Positions 41,907-50,251 of a DNA stretch of 64,000 nucleotides are shown here, piece after piece. Every line of letters starts with the position of its first letter. Positions within the stretch are counted from its first letter, which is position 1. A program made the translations under genes and the position numbers. Under the pieces are notes generated by a model, which was not told where the DNA came from, did no database searches, and saw only the letters and a program-made list of their open reading frames with translations. Source of the stretch: Streptantibioticus rubrisoli (GTDB taxonomy: Bacteria > Actinomycetota > Actinomycetes > Streptomycetales > Streptomycetaceae); NCBI RefSeq assembly GCF_024436055.1, contig NZ_JANFNH010000003.1, positions 124,001 through 188,000 of the forward strand, read 5' to 3'.

Positions 41907-43628
41907 ATGGCCGACGCCCCGCTGTTCAACCCGCACACCTACGACCCGGTCCACTTCGACCCCGAGACGCGCCGACTGCTGCGCGCCACGGTCGACTGGT
42001 TCGAGGAGCGCGGCAAGCGCAGGCTCATCGAGGACTACCGCAGCCGTGCCTGGCTGGACGACTTCCTGGCCTTCTCCGCCAAGGAAGGGCTGTTCGCCAC
42101 CTTCCTCACCCCGGCCGCGGAGGCCGCGGGCAGTCAGGACAAGCGCTGGGACACCGCGCGCATCGCCGCCCTCAACGAGATCTTCGGCTTCTACGGCCTC
42201 GACTACTGGTACGCCTGGCAGGTCACCATCCTGGGCCTCGGCCCGGTCTGGCAGAGCGACAACGCCACCGTCCGCGCCCGCGCCGCCCAACTGCTCGACC
42301 AGGGCGAGGTGTTCGCGTTCGGCCTGTCGGAGAAGGCGCACGGCGCGGACATCTACTCCACCGACATGGTGCTCACCCCGAACGCCGACGGCGGTTTCCA
42401 CGCCACCGGCTCCAAGTACTACATCGGCAACGGCAACGCCGCCGGACTGGTCTCCGTCTTCGGCCGCCGCAGCGACATAGAGGGCCCGGACGGCTACGTC
42501 TTCTTCGCCGCCGACCCGGGCCACCCGGCGTACCACCTGGTCAAGAACGTCGTGGACTCCTCGAAGTACGTCAGCGAGTTCCGCCTGGAGCGCTACCCGG
42601 TGCGCCCCGAGGACGTGCTGCACACCGGCAGCGCCGCCTTCGACGCGGCGCTGAACACCGTCAACGTCGGCAAGTTCAACCTGTGCACCGCCTCGATAGG
42701 CATCTGCGAGCACGCGATGTACGAGGCCGTCACCCACGCTCACAACCGGATCCTCTACGGCCGCCGGGTCACCGAATTCCCGCACGTGCGGCGGGAGTTG
42801 ACCGACGCGTACGTACGGCTCGTCGGCATGAAGCTGTTCAGCGACCGCGCCGTCGACTACTTCCGCACCGCGGCGCCGGACGACCGCAGGTACCTGTTGT
42901 TCAACCCCATGACCAAGATGAAGGTCACCACCGAGGGCGAGAAGGTCATCGACCTGATGTGGGACGTGATCGCCGCCAAGGGCTTCGAGAAGGACACCTA
43001 CTTCGCGCAGGCCGCCACCGAGATCCGCGGCCTGCCGAAGCTGGAGGGCACGGTCCACGTCAACCTGGCCCTGATCCTGAAGTTCATGGGCAACTACCTG
43101 CTGGCGCCCGCCGAGTACCCGCCGGTGCCCAGTCGGCTGGACCCGGCCGACGACGACTTCCTGTTCCGCCAGGGACCGGCCCGGGGCCTGGGCGCCATCC
43201 GCTTCCACGACTGGCGCACCGCCTACGACGCGTACGCGGAGCTGCCCAACGTGGCGCGGCTGCGCGAACAGGCCGACGCGCTGTGCGAGTTCGTCACCAC
43301 CGCCGCGCCCGACGAGGCACAGCGCAAGGACCTCGACCTGCTGCTCGCCGTCGGCCAGTTGTTCGCCCTGGTGGTGCACGGCCAGTTGATCCTGGAGCAG
43401 GCCGAGTTGACCGGCCTGGACCGGGACGTGCTGGACGAGCTGTTCGGCGTGCTGGTGCGTGACTTCTCCGGGCACGCGGTCGAGCTGCACGGCAAGGAGT
43501 CCGCCACCGAGGCCCAGCAGCGGTGGGCGCTGGACGCGGTCCGCCGCCCGGTCGCCGACGCCGAGCGCACCGCCCGTGTCTGGTCCCGGGTCGAGGCGCT
43601 GGCCGGCGCCTACGAGATGCGGCCGTAA
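41907..43628 (+). CDS. acyl-CoA dehydrogenase family protein
   Basis: A 573-residue flavoenzyme. FAFGLSEKAHGADIYSTDMV and ATGSKYYIGNGNAAGLVSVF match the FAD/substrate-binding middle domain, and NLCTASIGICEHAMYEAVTH with GRRVTEFPHVRREL matches the C-terminal helical domain. The length exceeds the usual 380-400 residues, as in a subgroup of actinobacterial acyl-CoA dehydrogenases with an extra C-terminal helical part. It probably oxidises an acyl-CoA in fatty-acid or branched-chain catabolism. Cotranscribed with PadR and closed by a strong hairpin. Confidence 0.9.
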   Translation: MADAPLFNPHTYDPVHFDPETRRLLRATVDWFEERGKRRLIEDYRSRAWLDDFLAFSAKEGLFATFLTPAAEAAGSQDKRWDTARIAALNEIFGFYGLDYWYAWQVTILGLGPVWQSDNATVRARAAQLLDQGEVFAFGLSEKAHGADIYSTDMVLTPNADGGFHATGSKYYIGNGNAAGLVSVFGRRSDIEGPDGYVFFAADPGHPAYHLVKNVVDSSKYVSEFRLERYPVRPEDVLHTGSAAFDAALNTVNVGKFNLCTASIGICEHAMYEAVTHAHNRILYGRRVTEFPHVRRELTDAYVRLVGMKLFSDRAVDYFRTAAPDDRRYLLFNPMTKMKVTTEGEKVIDLMWDVIAAKGFEKDTYFAQAATEIRGLPKLEGTVHVNLALILKFMGNYLLAPAEYPPVPSRLDPADDDFLFRQGPARGLGAIRFHDWRTAYDAYAELPNVARLREQADALCEFVTTAAPDEAQRKDLDLLLAVGQLFALVVHGQLILEQAELTGLDRDVLDELFGVLVRDFSGHAVELHGKESATEAQQRWALDAVRRPVADAERTARVWSRVEALAGAYEMRP

Positions 43629-43635
43629 CGCCGCG

Positions 43636-43669
43636 GCCGGTGCCACCCGGTGAACCGGGTGGCACCGGC
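43636..43669 (+). terminator. strong hairpin terminator after acyl-CoA dehydrogenase
   Basis: A 15-base perfect stem (43636-43650 with 43655-43669, core GGTGCCACCCGG) around TGAA, 8 bases after the stop codon. Confidence 0.88.
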
Positions 43670-43746
43670 ACCCGTACCACTGTTCGCAAGGTCGCACCTT
43701 CCACGCAGCACGCCCCGCACCGGCCGGACACCGCGGAGGACCACCG

Positions 43747-44151
43747 ATGAGCGAGCAGCACAGCCTTCCGATCGCCACCCACCCCGATGGCGGCGCCGAA
43801 CTCCCCGTCGTACTCCATCTGCGCTGGGAGGACGTGGCCGCACTCGGCCGTGAGGCGGCCCGGCTGGCCGCCCAGCTCCAGCGCCCGGTCAGCCTGGACG
43901 AGGCGGCCAGCCAGAAGCTGAGCGCCCGGCGCACCACCACCTCCACGACATCGTCGAAGGACCGTACCGAGACCACGTCGACGTCCTCCCGGATGGCCCT
44001 GGCCTCCAGCGCGCCCACCGAACCGGCAGCTCAGTGGTCCTCCGGTTCCGCCAGTTCGGCGACCACCACCACGCGTGGCCCCTTCGACCCGCCGACCAAG
44101 ATTTCCCCGCTCCCCAGTTCGAATGTTGAGCCGGGGCGCGCCACCGGTTGA
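43747..44151 (+). CDS. small protein with Ser/Thr-rich tail
   Basis: A 134-residue protein with a good GGAGG site 7 bases before the ATG. Residues 1-55 look folded (LPVVLHLRWEDVAALGREAA), and this first part resembles short conserved streptomycete hypotheticals. Residues 60-134 are very rich in Ser, Thr and Ala (ARRTTTSTTSSKDRTETTST) and are probably disordered. Function unknown. The tail could also be out-of-frame extension after a frameshift, since its composition changes so sharply. Confidence 0.55.
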   Translation: MSEQHSLPIATHPDGGAELPVVLHLRWEDVAALGREAARLAAQLQRPVSLDEAASQKLSARRTTTSTTSSKDRTETTSTSSRMALASSAPTEPAAQWSSGSASSATTTTRGPFDPPTKISPLPSSNVEPGRATG

Positions 44152-44465
44152 GTACCGCGGGTGAACACCGTCGGTTGTCGAGGGCGGTTCGAACTGACAA
44201 CATGATGCCCGGCCGCCACCTGGGAAACCGGTGGCGCCAGGCAGCGACCCCGATGCGTAACGCTAGGTAATGACATGCGCTTGTCGGCCCCCGTAAGGCC
44301 ACGCGCCATGCCGAGCTGTGCCTGGAACCCTTACGCGCGGTATTGGCGTTACCCCACGTCGTTCTCTGGTGGTCGCGGTCGCGAACTCCCCCCACGCAGA
44401 AGATCGATTGGTTTCGCCATGTTTCTCGCTCGCTCGGATCGGCAGGTACGGCTTTGATCGCGGTG
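44152..44465. other. intergenic region before the acyltransferase gene
   Basis: No gene supported. It holds a weak hairpin (44214-44236) and a G/T-rich leader in front of the acyltransferase start. A promoter is expected but no good hexamer pair is visible. Confidence 0.4.
44214..44236 (+). terminator. possible weak terminator
   Basis: CGCCACC (44214-44220) pairs with GGTGGCG (44230-44236) around a 9-base loop, 60 bases after the preceding stop codon. Confidence 0.35.
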
Positions 44466-45587
44466 ATGACGCGGCCGAGCCCCGCCGACCACTCCCCACA
44501 GCTCGACTCGCGCCCCCCGAGGACCACCCTGCCGTCCCTCACCGGCATGCGGTGGATGGCCGCGTTGCTCGTCTTCGGGCTGCACGTCCACAACTTCGGC
44601 TACTTCGGGGGTGAGGGACAGGGCTTCGTCTCCTGGGGGTTCGACGCGGGCGACACCGGGGTCTCCTTCTTCTTCGTGCTCTCCGGCTTCGTGCTGATGT
44701 GGTCGGCCCGGCCCCGGGACCGGGCCGTCGGCTTCTGGCGGCGGCGCTTCGCCCGCATCTACCCGGTGCACCTGGTGACCGTGCTGGTCGCGCTGGTGAT
44801 GGCGTACACGGTGGCGCCGACGATGCGGCCGACCGGCGAGGAGGCCGCCGCGAACCTGCTGCTGGTGCACTCCTGGACGTACGCGTGGTGGCAGACACTC
44901 GACCCGGTCAGCTGGTCGCTGGCCTGCGAGGCCTTCTTCTACCTGCTGTTCCCCGCCCTGGCGTGGGCGTTGCGCCGACTGTCGGTGCGCGGCCTCACCC
45001 TGCTGGTGGTCGCCAGCGTCATCACCGTGATGGCACTGCCCTGGGCGAACACCCAGTTCCAGCTGGGCTGGCACATCTACTCGTTCCCGCTCGCCCGGGT
45101 GCCGGAGTTCATCCTCGGCGCGGCCAGCGCCCGCCTGCTGCTGCTCGGCCGGTGGCGCGGCCCCGGGCTGGAGGCGTCGCTGGCGGTCACCCTGATCGGC
45201 TACTTCCTGGCGCCCCGGCTCGGCGGTGCCACCGAGCACGCGGCCGGGACCATCATCGGCTTCGCGCTGCTGATGCCCGCCGCGGCCCGCGCCGACATGA
45301 ACGGCGAGCCGTCGATGTGGCGGCACCGCGTGCTGGTACGACTGGGTGAACTGTCGTTCGCCTTCTACATGATCCATCTGCTGGTGCTCTACGCCGGTGC
45401 CCGGCTGTTCGCCGCTTCGCCGCACCTCCCGGCGGTGGAGGCGGTGCCCGCCGCGGGCCTGGCGTTCGCGGTGTCGCTCGCGCTGGCCTGGGTACTGTAC
45501 GAAGGCGTGGAGCGCCCGTGTCGGCGGCTGCTGCTCAGGCCGCTGACCTCGCCGTCCGGTGCCCGCGCTGGAGCCGCGGAGGTCTGA
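44466..45587 (+). CDS. membrane acyltransferase family 3 (OafA/YrhL-like)
   Basis: A 373-residue integral membrane acyltransferase with about ten hydrophobic segments. LTGMRWMAALLVFGLHVHNF at the N-terminus carries the conserved Arg and His of the AT3 family, and FFFVLSGFVLMWSARPRDRA with FWRRRFARIYPVHL are hallmark segments. Such proteins acetylate polysaccharides or small molecules across the membrane. It lacks the SGNH domain that many AT3 proteins carry at the C-terminus; a separate SGNH gene starts one base after its stop. The start could be GTG 44463 or ATG 44466, both with weak ribosome-binding sites. Confidence 0.9.
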   Translation: MTRPSPADHSPQLDSRPPRTTLPSLTGMRWMAALLVFGLHVHNFGYFGGEGQGFVSWGFDAGDTGVSFFFVLSGFVLMWSARPRDRAVGFWRRRFARIYPVHLVTVLVALVMAYTVAPTMRPTGEEAAANLLLVHSWTYAWWQTLDPVSWSLACEAFFYLLFPALAWALRRLSVRGLTLLVVASVITVMALPWANTQFQLGWHIYSFPLARVPEFILGAASARLLLLGRWRGPGLEASLAVTLIGYFLAPRLGGATEHAAGTIIGFALLMPAAARADMNGEPSMWRHRVLVRLGELSFAFYMIHLLVLYAGARLFAASPHLPAVEAVPAAGLAFAVSLALAWVLYEGVERPCRRLLLRPLTSPSGARAGAAEV

Positions 45588-45588
45588 G

Positions 45589-46383
45589 GTGGGTAGAGCG
45601 GGTGTACGGGCCGGTGCGGTGTCGGCGGCGATCGTCGCCCTGCTGCTGCCGCTGGCCAGCGGCGGCGCGGCGCAGCCCACCGCGCAGCCCACCGCCGCGC
45701 GCGCCGCCGCCTTCGCCCACTGCCCGGCCGTGCCACCGCCACCGAGGGTTCCGGCCGGGGGCAGCACGGTGGTGGTCGGCGCCTCGATCGCGGCCGGGTA
45801 CCACACCTCGGGAGGGGAGCGCACCGCGTGGCCGCGCCTGCTCGCCGCCCGGCTGCGACACGACCATGTGCCGGTGGCGATCGTCAACGACAGCGTCAGT
45901 GCCGCCCGCCTGCTGACCGACAGCCCCGGCCACCCCTGTACCAGCGCCCTGCACCGCGAGGGACCGGCGCTGGCCGTGCCCGGCGTGCGCACCCTGGTGC
46001 TGGTCGACCTGATCAACGACATCCAGCAGACCCCGCACGTGTACGACCCGCGGAAGATCGAGGCCGGTCTGAGCCGGTTCGTGGCCAGCGCGCACGCCCA
46101 CCATGTCCGTGTCGTCGCGGGCACCATCGCGCCGTACGGCGGATTCCCCGCCTACCAGCCGGCGGGGGAGCGGACCCGGCGCGCGGTCAACGCGTTCATC
46201 CTGCGCAGTCGGCTGTTCGACGGCGTGCTGGACTTCGACGCCGTCGTCAGGGACCCGAGCCAGCCCGACCGGATGCGGCCCGACTACGACTCCGGCGACC
46301 ATCTGCACCCCGACGACGCGGGCCAACGGGCGATGGCCCGTGCGGTGCCGGTGGGCGTGATCTGGTCCCGCGCCGGTCGGTAA
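45589..46383 (+). CDS. secreted SGNH/GDSL hydrolase
   Basis: A 264-residue exported protein with signal peptide AGAVSAAIVALLLPLASGGA. Block I is VVVGASIAAGYHT (nucleophile Ser in GAS), block III is likely VDLINDIQQTP (Asn), and block V is SGDHLHPDDAGQR with the catalytic Asp and His. GTG start with GGAGG about 6 bases upstream. It follows the AT3 acyltransferase with a one-base gap. Together they mimic a split AT3-SGNH enzyme that would acylate an extracellular glycan or lipid. Confidence 0.88.
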   Translation: MGRAGVRAGAVSAAIVALLLPLASGGAAQPTAQPTAARAAAFAHCPAVPPPPRVPAGGSTVVVGASIAAGYHTSGGERTAWPRLLAARLRHDHVPVAIVNDSVSAARLLTDSPGHPCTSALHREGPALAVPGVRTLVLVDLINDIQQTPHVYDPRKIEAGLSRFVASAHAHHVRVVAGTIAPYGGFPAYQPAGERTRRAVNAFILRSRLFDGVLDFDAVVRDPSQPDRMRPDYDSGDHLHPDDAGQRAMARAVPVGVIWSRAGR

Positions 46384-46554
46384 CTGCCGGGTGCCGCCGC
46401 CGAGTTACCCGTCCGACGGGGAAGGCGATGGGCGGGGGAGCAGGCGCCGACCGTGACGGGTGCGCCGAATGAAGTGCGGGAACGGCCGGACTTGGGACTT
46501 CGGGCATTGGGTTAGGGTGATGCGGTGCCAGTTCGCGGGAGTCGGGAGACGGAA

Positions 46555-47238
46555 ATGGCGCAGCAGGCGCGGGCGGTCCGGACCAAGCGGATGATTCTCC
46601 AGGCCGCGGCCGAGGTCTTCGACGAGTTCGGTTACGAGGGCGCCAGTACGACGGAGATCATCGCCCGTGGCGGCTTCACCAGGGGCGCGCTGTATTTCCA
46701 CTTCCCCTCCAAGGAAGCGCTCGCCGAAGCGGTGATGGCGGCCCAGTCCGAGGCGCTCGTACCGCCGGTGCGGAAAGTCAGGCTGCAGGCCGTCATCGAC
46801 CTCACGCTGCTTTTCGCCGAACGGCTGCGCACCGATGTGGTGCTACGGGCGGCGGTTCGGCTCGGCGTCGACCAGGCGTCCAGGAAGAACCCGAACCGGG
46901 CGCCGTACCAGGAGCCCATCAACCTCGTCGAGGATCTGCTGGCGGAAGCCAGGGACCGCGGCGAACTGCTGCCCGGAGTGAACGTGGAGGAGGTCGCCGG
47001 AATACTGGTGGGTGCTTTCACCGGAATCCAGATCATGTCCCAGGTGTACGAGCGGCGGCAGGCGCTGCCGGGCCGGATCTCGATGCTGTGGAAGTATCTG
47101 CTCCCCTCCCTCGCGGTCCCCGAGTTGCTCCCCTACCTCAGCGCCGACCCGGTACGCGGCAAGGGCGGCGCCTCGGATCCGGCACCCCATGAGGACTTGG
47201 TCGGCAGCGCTTACGGCAGCCTTCCGACCCGGGCCTAG
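46555..47238 (+). CDS. TetR regulator of the gamma-butyrolactone receptor (ScbR/ArpA) type
   Basis: A 227-residue protein. The N-terminal helix-turn-helix (RTKRMILQAAAEVFDEFGYE, then GGFTRGALYFHFPSKEALAE) and the ligand domain start (RLQAVIDLTLLFAERLRTDV) fit the autoregulator-receptor family of streptomycetes. Receptors bind gamma-butyrolactones and release promoters of antibiotic or regulatory genes. No butyrolactone synthase (AfsA-type) gene is adjacent, so it may be a pseudo-receptor or an orphan. ATG with GGGAG upstream. The next gene is unrelated. Confidence 0.85.
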   Translation: MAQQARAVRTKRMILQAAAEVFDEFGYEGASTTEIIARGGFTRGALYFHFPSKEALAEAVMAAQSEALVPPVRKVRLQAVIDLTLLFAERLRTDVVLRAAVRLGVDQASRKNPNRAPYQEPINLVEDLLAEARDRGELLPGVNVEEVAGILVGAFTGIQIMSQVYERRQALPGRISMLWKYLLPSLAVPELLPYLSADPVRGKGGASDPAPHEDLVGSAYGSLPTRA

Positions 47239-47413
47239 CCGGATTTGACGCGGCTGCCCCGCGGCGAACCCGGGGGCTGACCGGTGGGATTCGAACTCGC
47301 CTCTTCTGTGTGGGCTGTGAGCATGCCATCATGCCCATGGTTCTGACGTGTACGCGGCAACAATGCAAGGCCGTCGTGCACGCGCAGCCATCCCCCCACG
47401 GAAGGCCAATCGC

Positions 47414-48817
47414 ATGTCCCTGTCCCGGAAACGCCTGGCGGGCATAGCCGCCGGAGCGGTGGTCGCGGTCGCCGCGGCCACGCTCCCGCAGGCATCGTTA
47501 GCCATCGCCCGCACCAACTCCCCGCAAGCCCCGCACGCGGCCACCCAGGACACGGCCGTCGTCTACCGCGTCCGCACCCACCGTCCGCAGGACGCCCAGA
47601 CGTTGATGCGTGCCGGATACGACCTCATGGAACGCCGCCAGGGCAACGACCTGTTCGTGCTCGGCGACCGCACGACCGGCGAGCAGCTCAGACACCTCGG
47701 CTTCGCCCCCACCGTCGTCAAGGCGGCGAAGCGCCCGACCCCCCGTGCCGTACCCGCGGACACCAGTGGCACGTACGACGGCGGATACCACACCGTGGAC
47801 GCCCACTACGCGCACATGGACCAGGTCGCCTCGCAGCACCCGGACCTGGCCACGGTCGTCACCTACGGCCAGTCCTGGCTCAAGCAGAACGGCATGGGCG
47901 GCCATGACCTGAAGGCGATCTGCGTCACCAAGCGGCAGCAGGGCGACTGCCAGCTCAACCCCGGCTCGCCCAAGCCGCGGTTCTTCCTGATGAGCCAGAT
48001 CCACGCCCGGGAGATCACCACCGGAGAGGTCTCCTGGCGCTGGATCGACGAGCTGACCAACGACTACGGCAAGGACCCGGACATCACCAAGCTGATGGAC
48101 ACCACCGAGATGTGGGTGGTGCCGATCGCCAACCCGGACGGCGTCGACATGGTCGCACAAGGCGGCGACAACCCCGTCCTGCAGCGCAAGAACGCCGATG
48201 ACTCAGACGGTTCCTCGTGCGGCCAGGGCGGCCAGATCGGCGTCGACCTCAACCGCAACGCGGGCACCCACTGGGGCACCACCGGCACCTCGGACCAGCC
48301 GTGCGACGAGGTCTACCTCGGCCCGGCCGCCGACTCGGAGGTGGAGAACACCGCGCTGGAAGGGCTGTTCCGCCAGCTCTACCCGGCGGTGCGCACCGGC
48401 ACCGGCGACTCGGACCCGTCGCCCGCCGACACCCGGGGCATGATGATCACCCTGCACAGCGACGCCAGCATGGTGCTCTTCCCCTGGGAGTACGACAGCA
48501 GCGTCCACACCGGCAACGACGCCGCGCTGCGCGCCCTGGCCGGACAGATGGGGTCGATCACCGGCTACCAGTCGGGCCAGGCCGGTGAGATCCTCTACAA
48601 CGCCTCCGGCGGCACCGACGACTGGACGTACGACAAGCTCGGTCTGGCCAGCTTCACCATCGAGATCGGCGATGTCGACAACCGCGGCTGCGACGGGTTC
48701 ACCCCGCCGTTCTCCTGCCAGGACAGCTACTTCTGGCCCAAGATGAAGCCCGCGTTGATGTACGCCGCGCAGCACGCCGCGGCGCCGTACCAGACGGCGC
48801 CGCGGGCCCGGCGGTAG
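47414..48817 (+). CDS. secreted M14 zinc carboxypeptidase
   Basis: A 467-residue exported metallopeptidase. The signal peptide ends near LAIARTN. Zinc ligands are His197 and Glu200 in IHAREITTG and His348 in TLHSDASM; DLNRN (about 279-282) binds the terminal carboxylate, and FTIEIGD near residue 420 holds the catalytic Glu. Residue 29, inside the signal peptide, is encoded by TTA (47498-47500), so export of this enzyme should depend on bldA and be late in development. ATG with GGAAGG upstream. A strong bidirectional hairpin follows. Confidence 0.92.
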   Translation: MSLSRKRLAGIAAGAVVAVAAATLPQASLAIARTNSPQAPHAATQDTAVVYRVRTHRPQDAQTLMRAGYDLMERRQGNDLFVLGDRTTGEQLRHLGFAPTVVKAAKRPTPRAVPADTSGTYDGGYHTVDAHYAHMDQVASQHPDLATVVTYGQSWLKQNGMGGHDLKAICVTKRQQGDCQLNPGSPKPRFFLMSQIHAREITTGEVSWRWIDELTNDYGKDPDITKLMDTTEMWVVPIANPDGVDMVAQGGDNPVLQRKNADDSDGSSCGQGGQIGVDLNRNAGTHWGTTGTSDQPCDEVYLGPAADSEVENTALEGLFRQLYPAVRTGTGDSDPSPADTRGMMITLHSDASMVLFPWEYDSSVHTGNDAALRALAGQMGSITGYQSGQAGEILYNASGGTDDWTYDKLGLASFTIEIGDVDNRGCDGFTPPFSCQDSYFWPKMKPALMYAAQHAAAPYQTAPRARR

Positions 48818-48824
48818 CGCCGTT

Positions 48825-48854
48825 GGGGTTCCCGGGGCGAACCCCGGGAACCCC
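48825..48854. terminator. bidirectional hairpin terminator
   Basis: A 13-base perfect stem GGGGTTCCCGGGG (48825-48837) with its complement (48842-48854) around CGAA, lying in the 38-base gap between two convergent stop codons. It can serve both strands. Confidence 0.85.
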
Positions 48855-48855
48855 G

Positions 48856-50187
48856 CTACGGCTTGCCCTCGCCGCACAGCTTCCGTTCGTCGTGCAGGGC
48901 GAACGGCGTGGTGTGCAGATCGACCAGTTCGACGCCGAAGATCCGCAGCCGTAGCGTGAGTTGGGTGCTCAGGTCGTAACCCGCGTACAGCGCCCAACCG
49001 GGCCTGCCGTCGTTGGCCGCGGACGCCTGGCCCTTGAGGTAGACGGACAGATCGCCGCCCACGCCCGCCGCGCCGTACAGGAACACGGAAGCCTGCGCCC
49101 CGATCCGGGCTGTCGCGGTGGCGGCACCGGCGATCCGCGGCTGACCGCCCTCGGTGCGCTGGTCCACCTCGTGCAGCGGCTGCCAGCCGCGCGTACGGTC
49201 GTAGCGCGCCCCCACGGTGAACGATCCCGTGGTGTGCTGCTCGGCGTCGAGGACGATGCGGCCGTCCGCCGAGAACCGGTAGGAGAAGGTCACCTCGGCG
49301 CTGACCACCACCGGCACCGGTCCCACCCAGAAGGTGTACTGACCGCTCACCGCGGCCAGCGGCACCGAGACGGTACCGGTGTCAACGTGGCCCGGCACCT
49401 TGCCGTGCAGGCTCCAGCCGTACCCGTAGGTACCGCCGAGGCCGACCGCGGCGCGCTCGGGCAGTGCGCTGTGGGCGCCGCGCTCGTACTGGAAGACCAG
49501 CTCGGGGCTGAAGTCCACCTCGCCGCCCAGCCGGGCCGGGGAACGGTCGGTCGCCTCGACGCCGCTGGGCAGCGGCACGTCCAACGCCAGGCGGAGCGTG
49601 GGGTGTTGCGGGGACGCCGACGGGGTCTGCCGCGAGTCGTCCTTCGTCGTGACGCCCGCGGACAGCGGCCTGACCTTCAGCTGACGCGGCGCCAGCGCGG
49701 CTCGCTTGTCGACCCGCTGGTCGCCGAGCAGTTCCGAGACGGTCGCCGGGGCGGTGGCCACCTCCGTGTGGCCCTTGGCCGCCCTGACGACCTTCGCCAC
49801 CTTGAACAGCGCCCCGGACGGCGCGGTACGGCTCGGCGCGGAGGCGATCACATCACCGGTGCGCACCGATGCGGCCTTCGGCGCGCTGAGCACCGCGCGA
49901 TGGCTTCGGGCGTCGTACGAGGACAGCCGCACCGGCGCGGAACTCCCGTTGCCGGACGGCGTGTTGCCGGGTGTCTCGGCGACCGCCGCCCCCGCGTCGG
50001 CGCTGTCCACCGGGGCGTCCAGCGGGACGTCCGGTGCGGTGCTCGCCGAGGGGCTGGCGTCGGCCGCCACCGCGGTCCGGCCGGGGTCGTCCAGGGATGG
50101 CAGCAGCGCGTGGGCGCCGAGTGCGGCGGGCACGAGCACGCCGAGCGCTGCGGCGGGCACCGCTATGCGGCGCCAGGGAACGGCCAT
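48856..50187 (-). CDS. secreted protein of unknown function, 443 residues
   Basis: An exported protein with signal peptide WRRIAVPAAALGVLVPAALG. After a low-complexity linker (TAVAADASPSASTAPDVPLD) the rest is beta-rich, with repeated strands such as GYGWSLHGKVPGHVDTGTVS and GAAGVGGDLSVYLKGQAS. It contains a single Cys close to the C-terminus (LCGEGKP). No enzymatic motif is seen. The start ATG has GGAGGG 8 bases upstream. It is divergent from a PucR-type regulator across 64 bases, which may control it. Confidence 0.75.
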   Translation of the reverse strand: MAVPWRRIAVPAAALGVLVPAALGAHALLPSLDDPGRTAVAADASPSASTAPDVPLDAPVDSADAGAAVAETPGNTPSGNGSSAPVRLSSYDARSHRAVLSAPKAASVRTGDVIASAPSRTAPSGALFKVAKVVRAAKGHTEVATAPATVSELLGDQRVDKRAALAPRQLKVRPLSAGVTTKDDSRQTPSASPQHPTLRLALDVPLPSGVEATDRSPARLGGEVDFSPELVFQYERGAHSALPERAAVGLGGTYGYGWSLHGKVPGHVDTGTVSVPLAAVSGQYTFWVGPVPVVVSAEVTFSYRFSADGRIVLDAEQHTTGSFTVGARYDRTRGWQPLHEVDQRTEGGQPRIAGAATATARIGAQASVFLYGAAGVGGDLSVYLKGQASAANDGRPGWALYAGYDLSTQLTLRLRIFGVELVDLHTTPFALHDERKLCGEGKP

Positions 50188-50251
50188 GAAGAGGTCCCTC
50201 CGGAGGGTGAACGGACTCCCATAGCATGACGGTCGGTGATCTTGGGGAGCC

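Noticed and set aside
47275-47300. A tRNA-like T-arm (GGTGGGATTCGAACTC read on the plus strand, GTTCGAATCCC on the minus strand)
   Set aside because: The T-stem does not pair (GCGAG against CCCAC), and no matching acceptor, D-arm or anticodon arm is found at the right distance. It may be chance or an old tRNA fragment, so no tRNA or attachment site is called.
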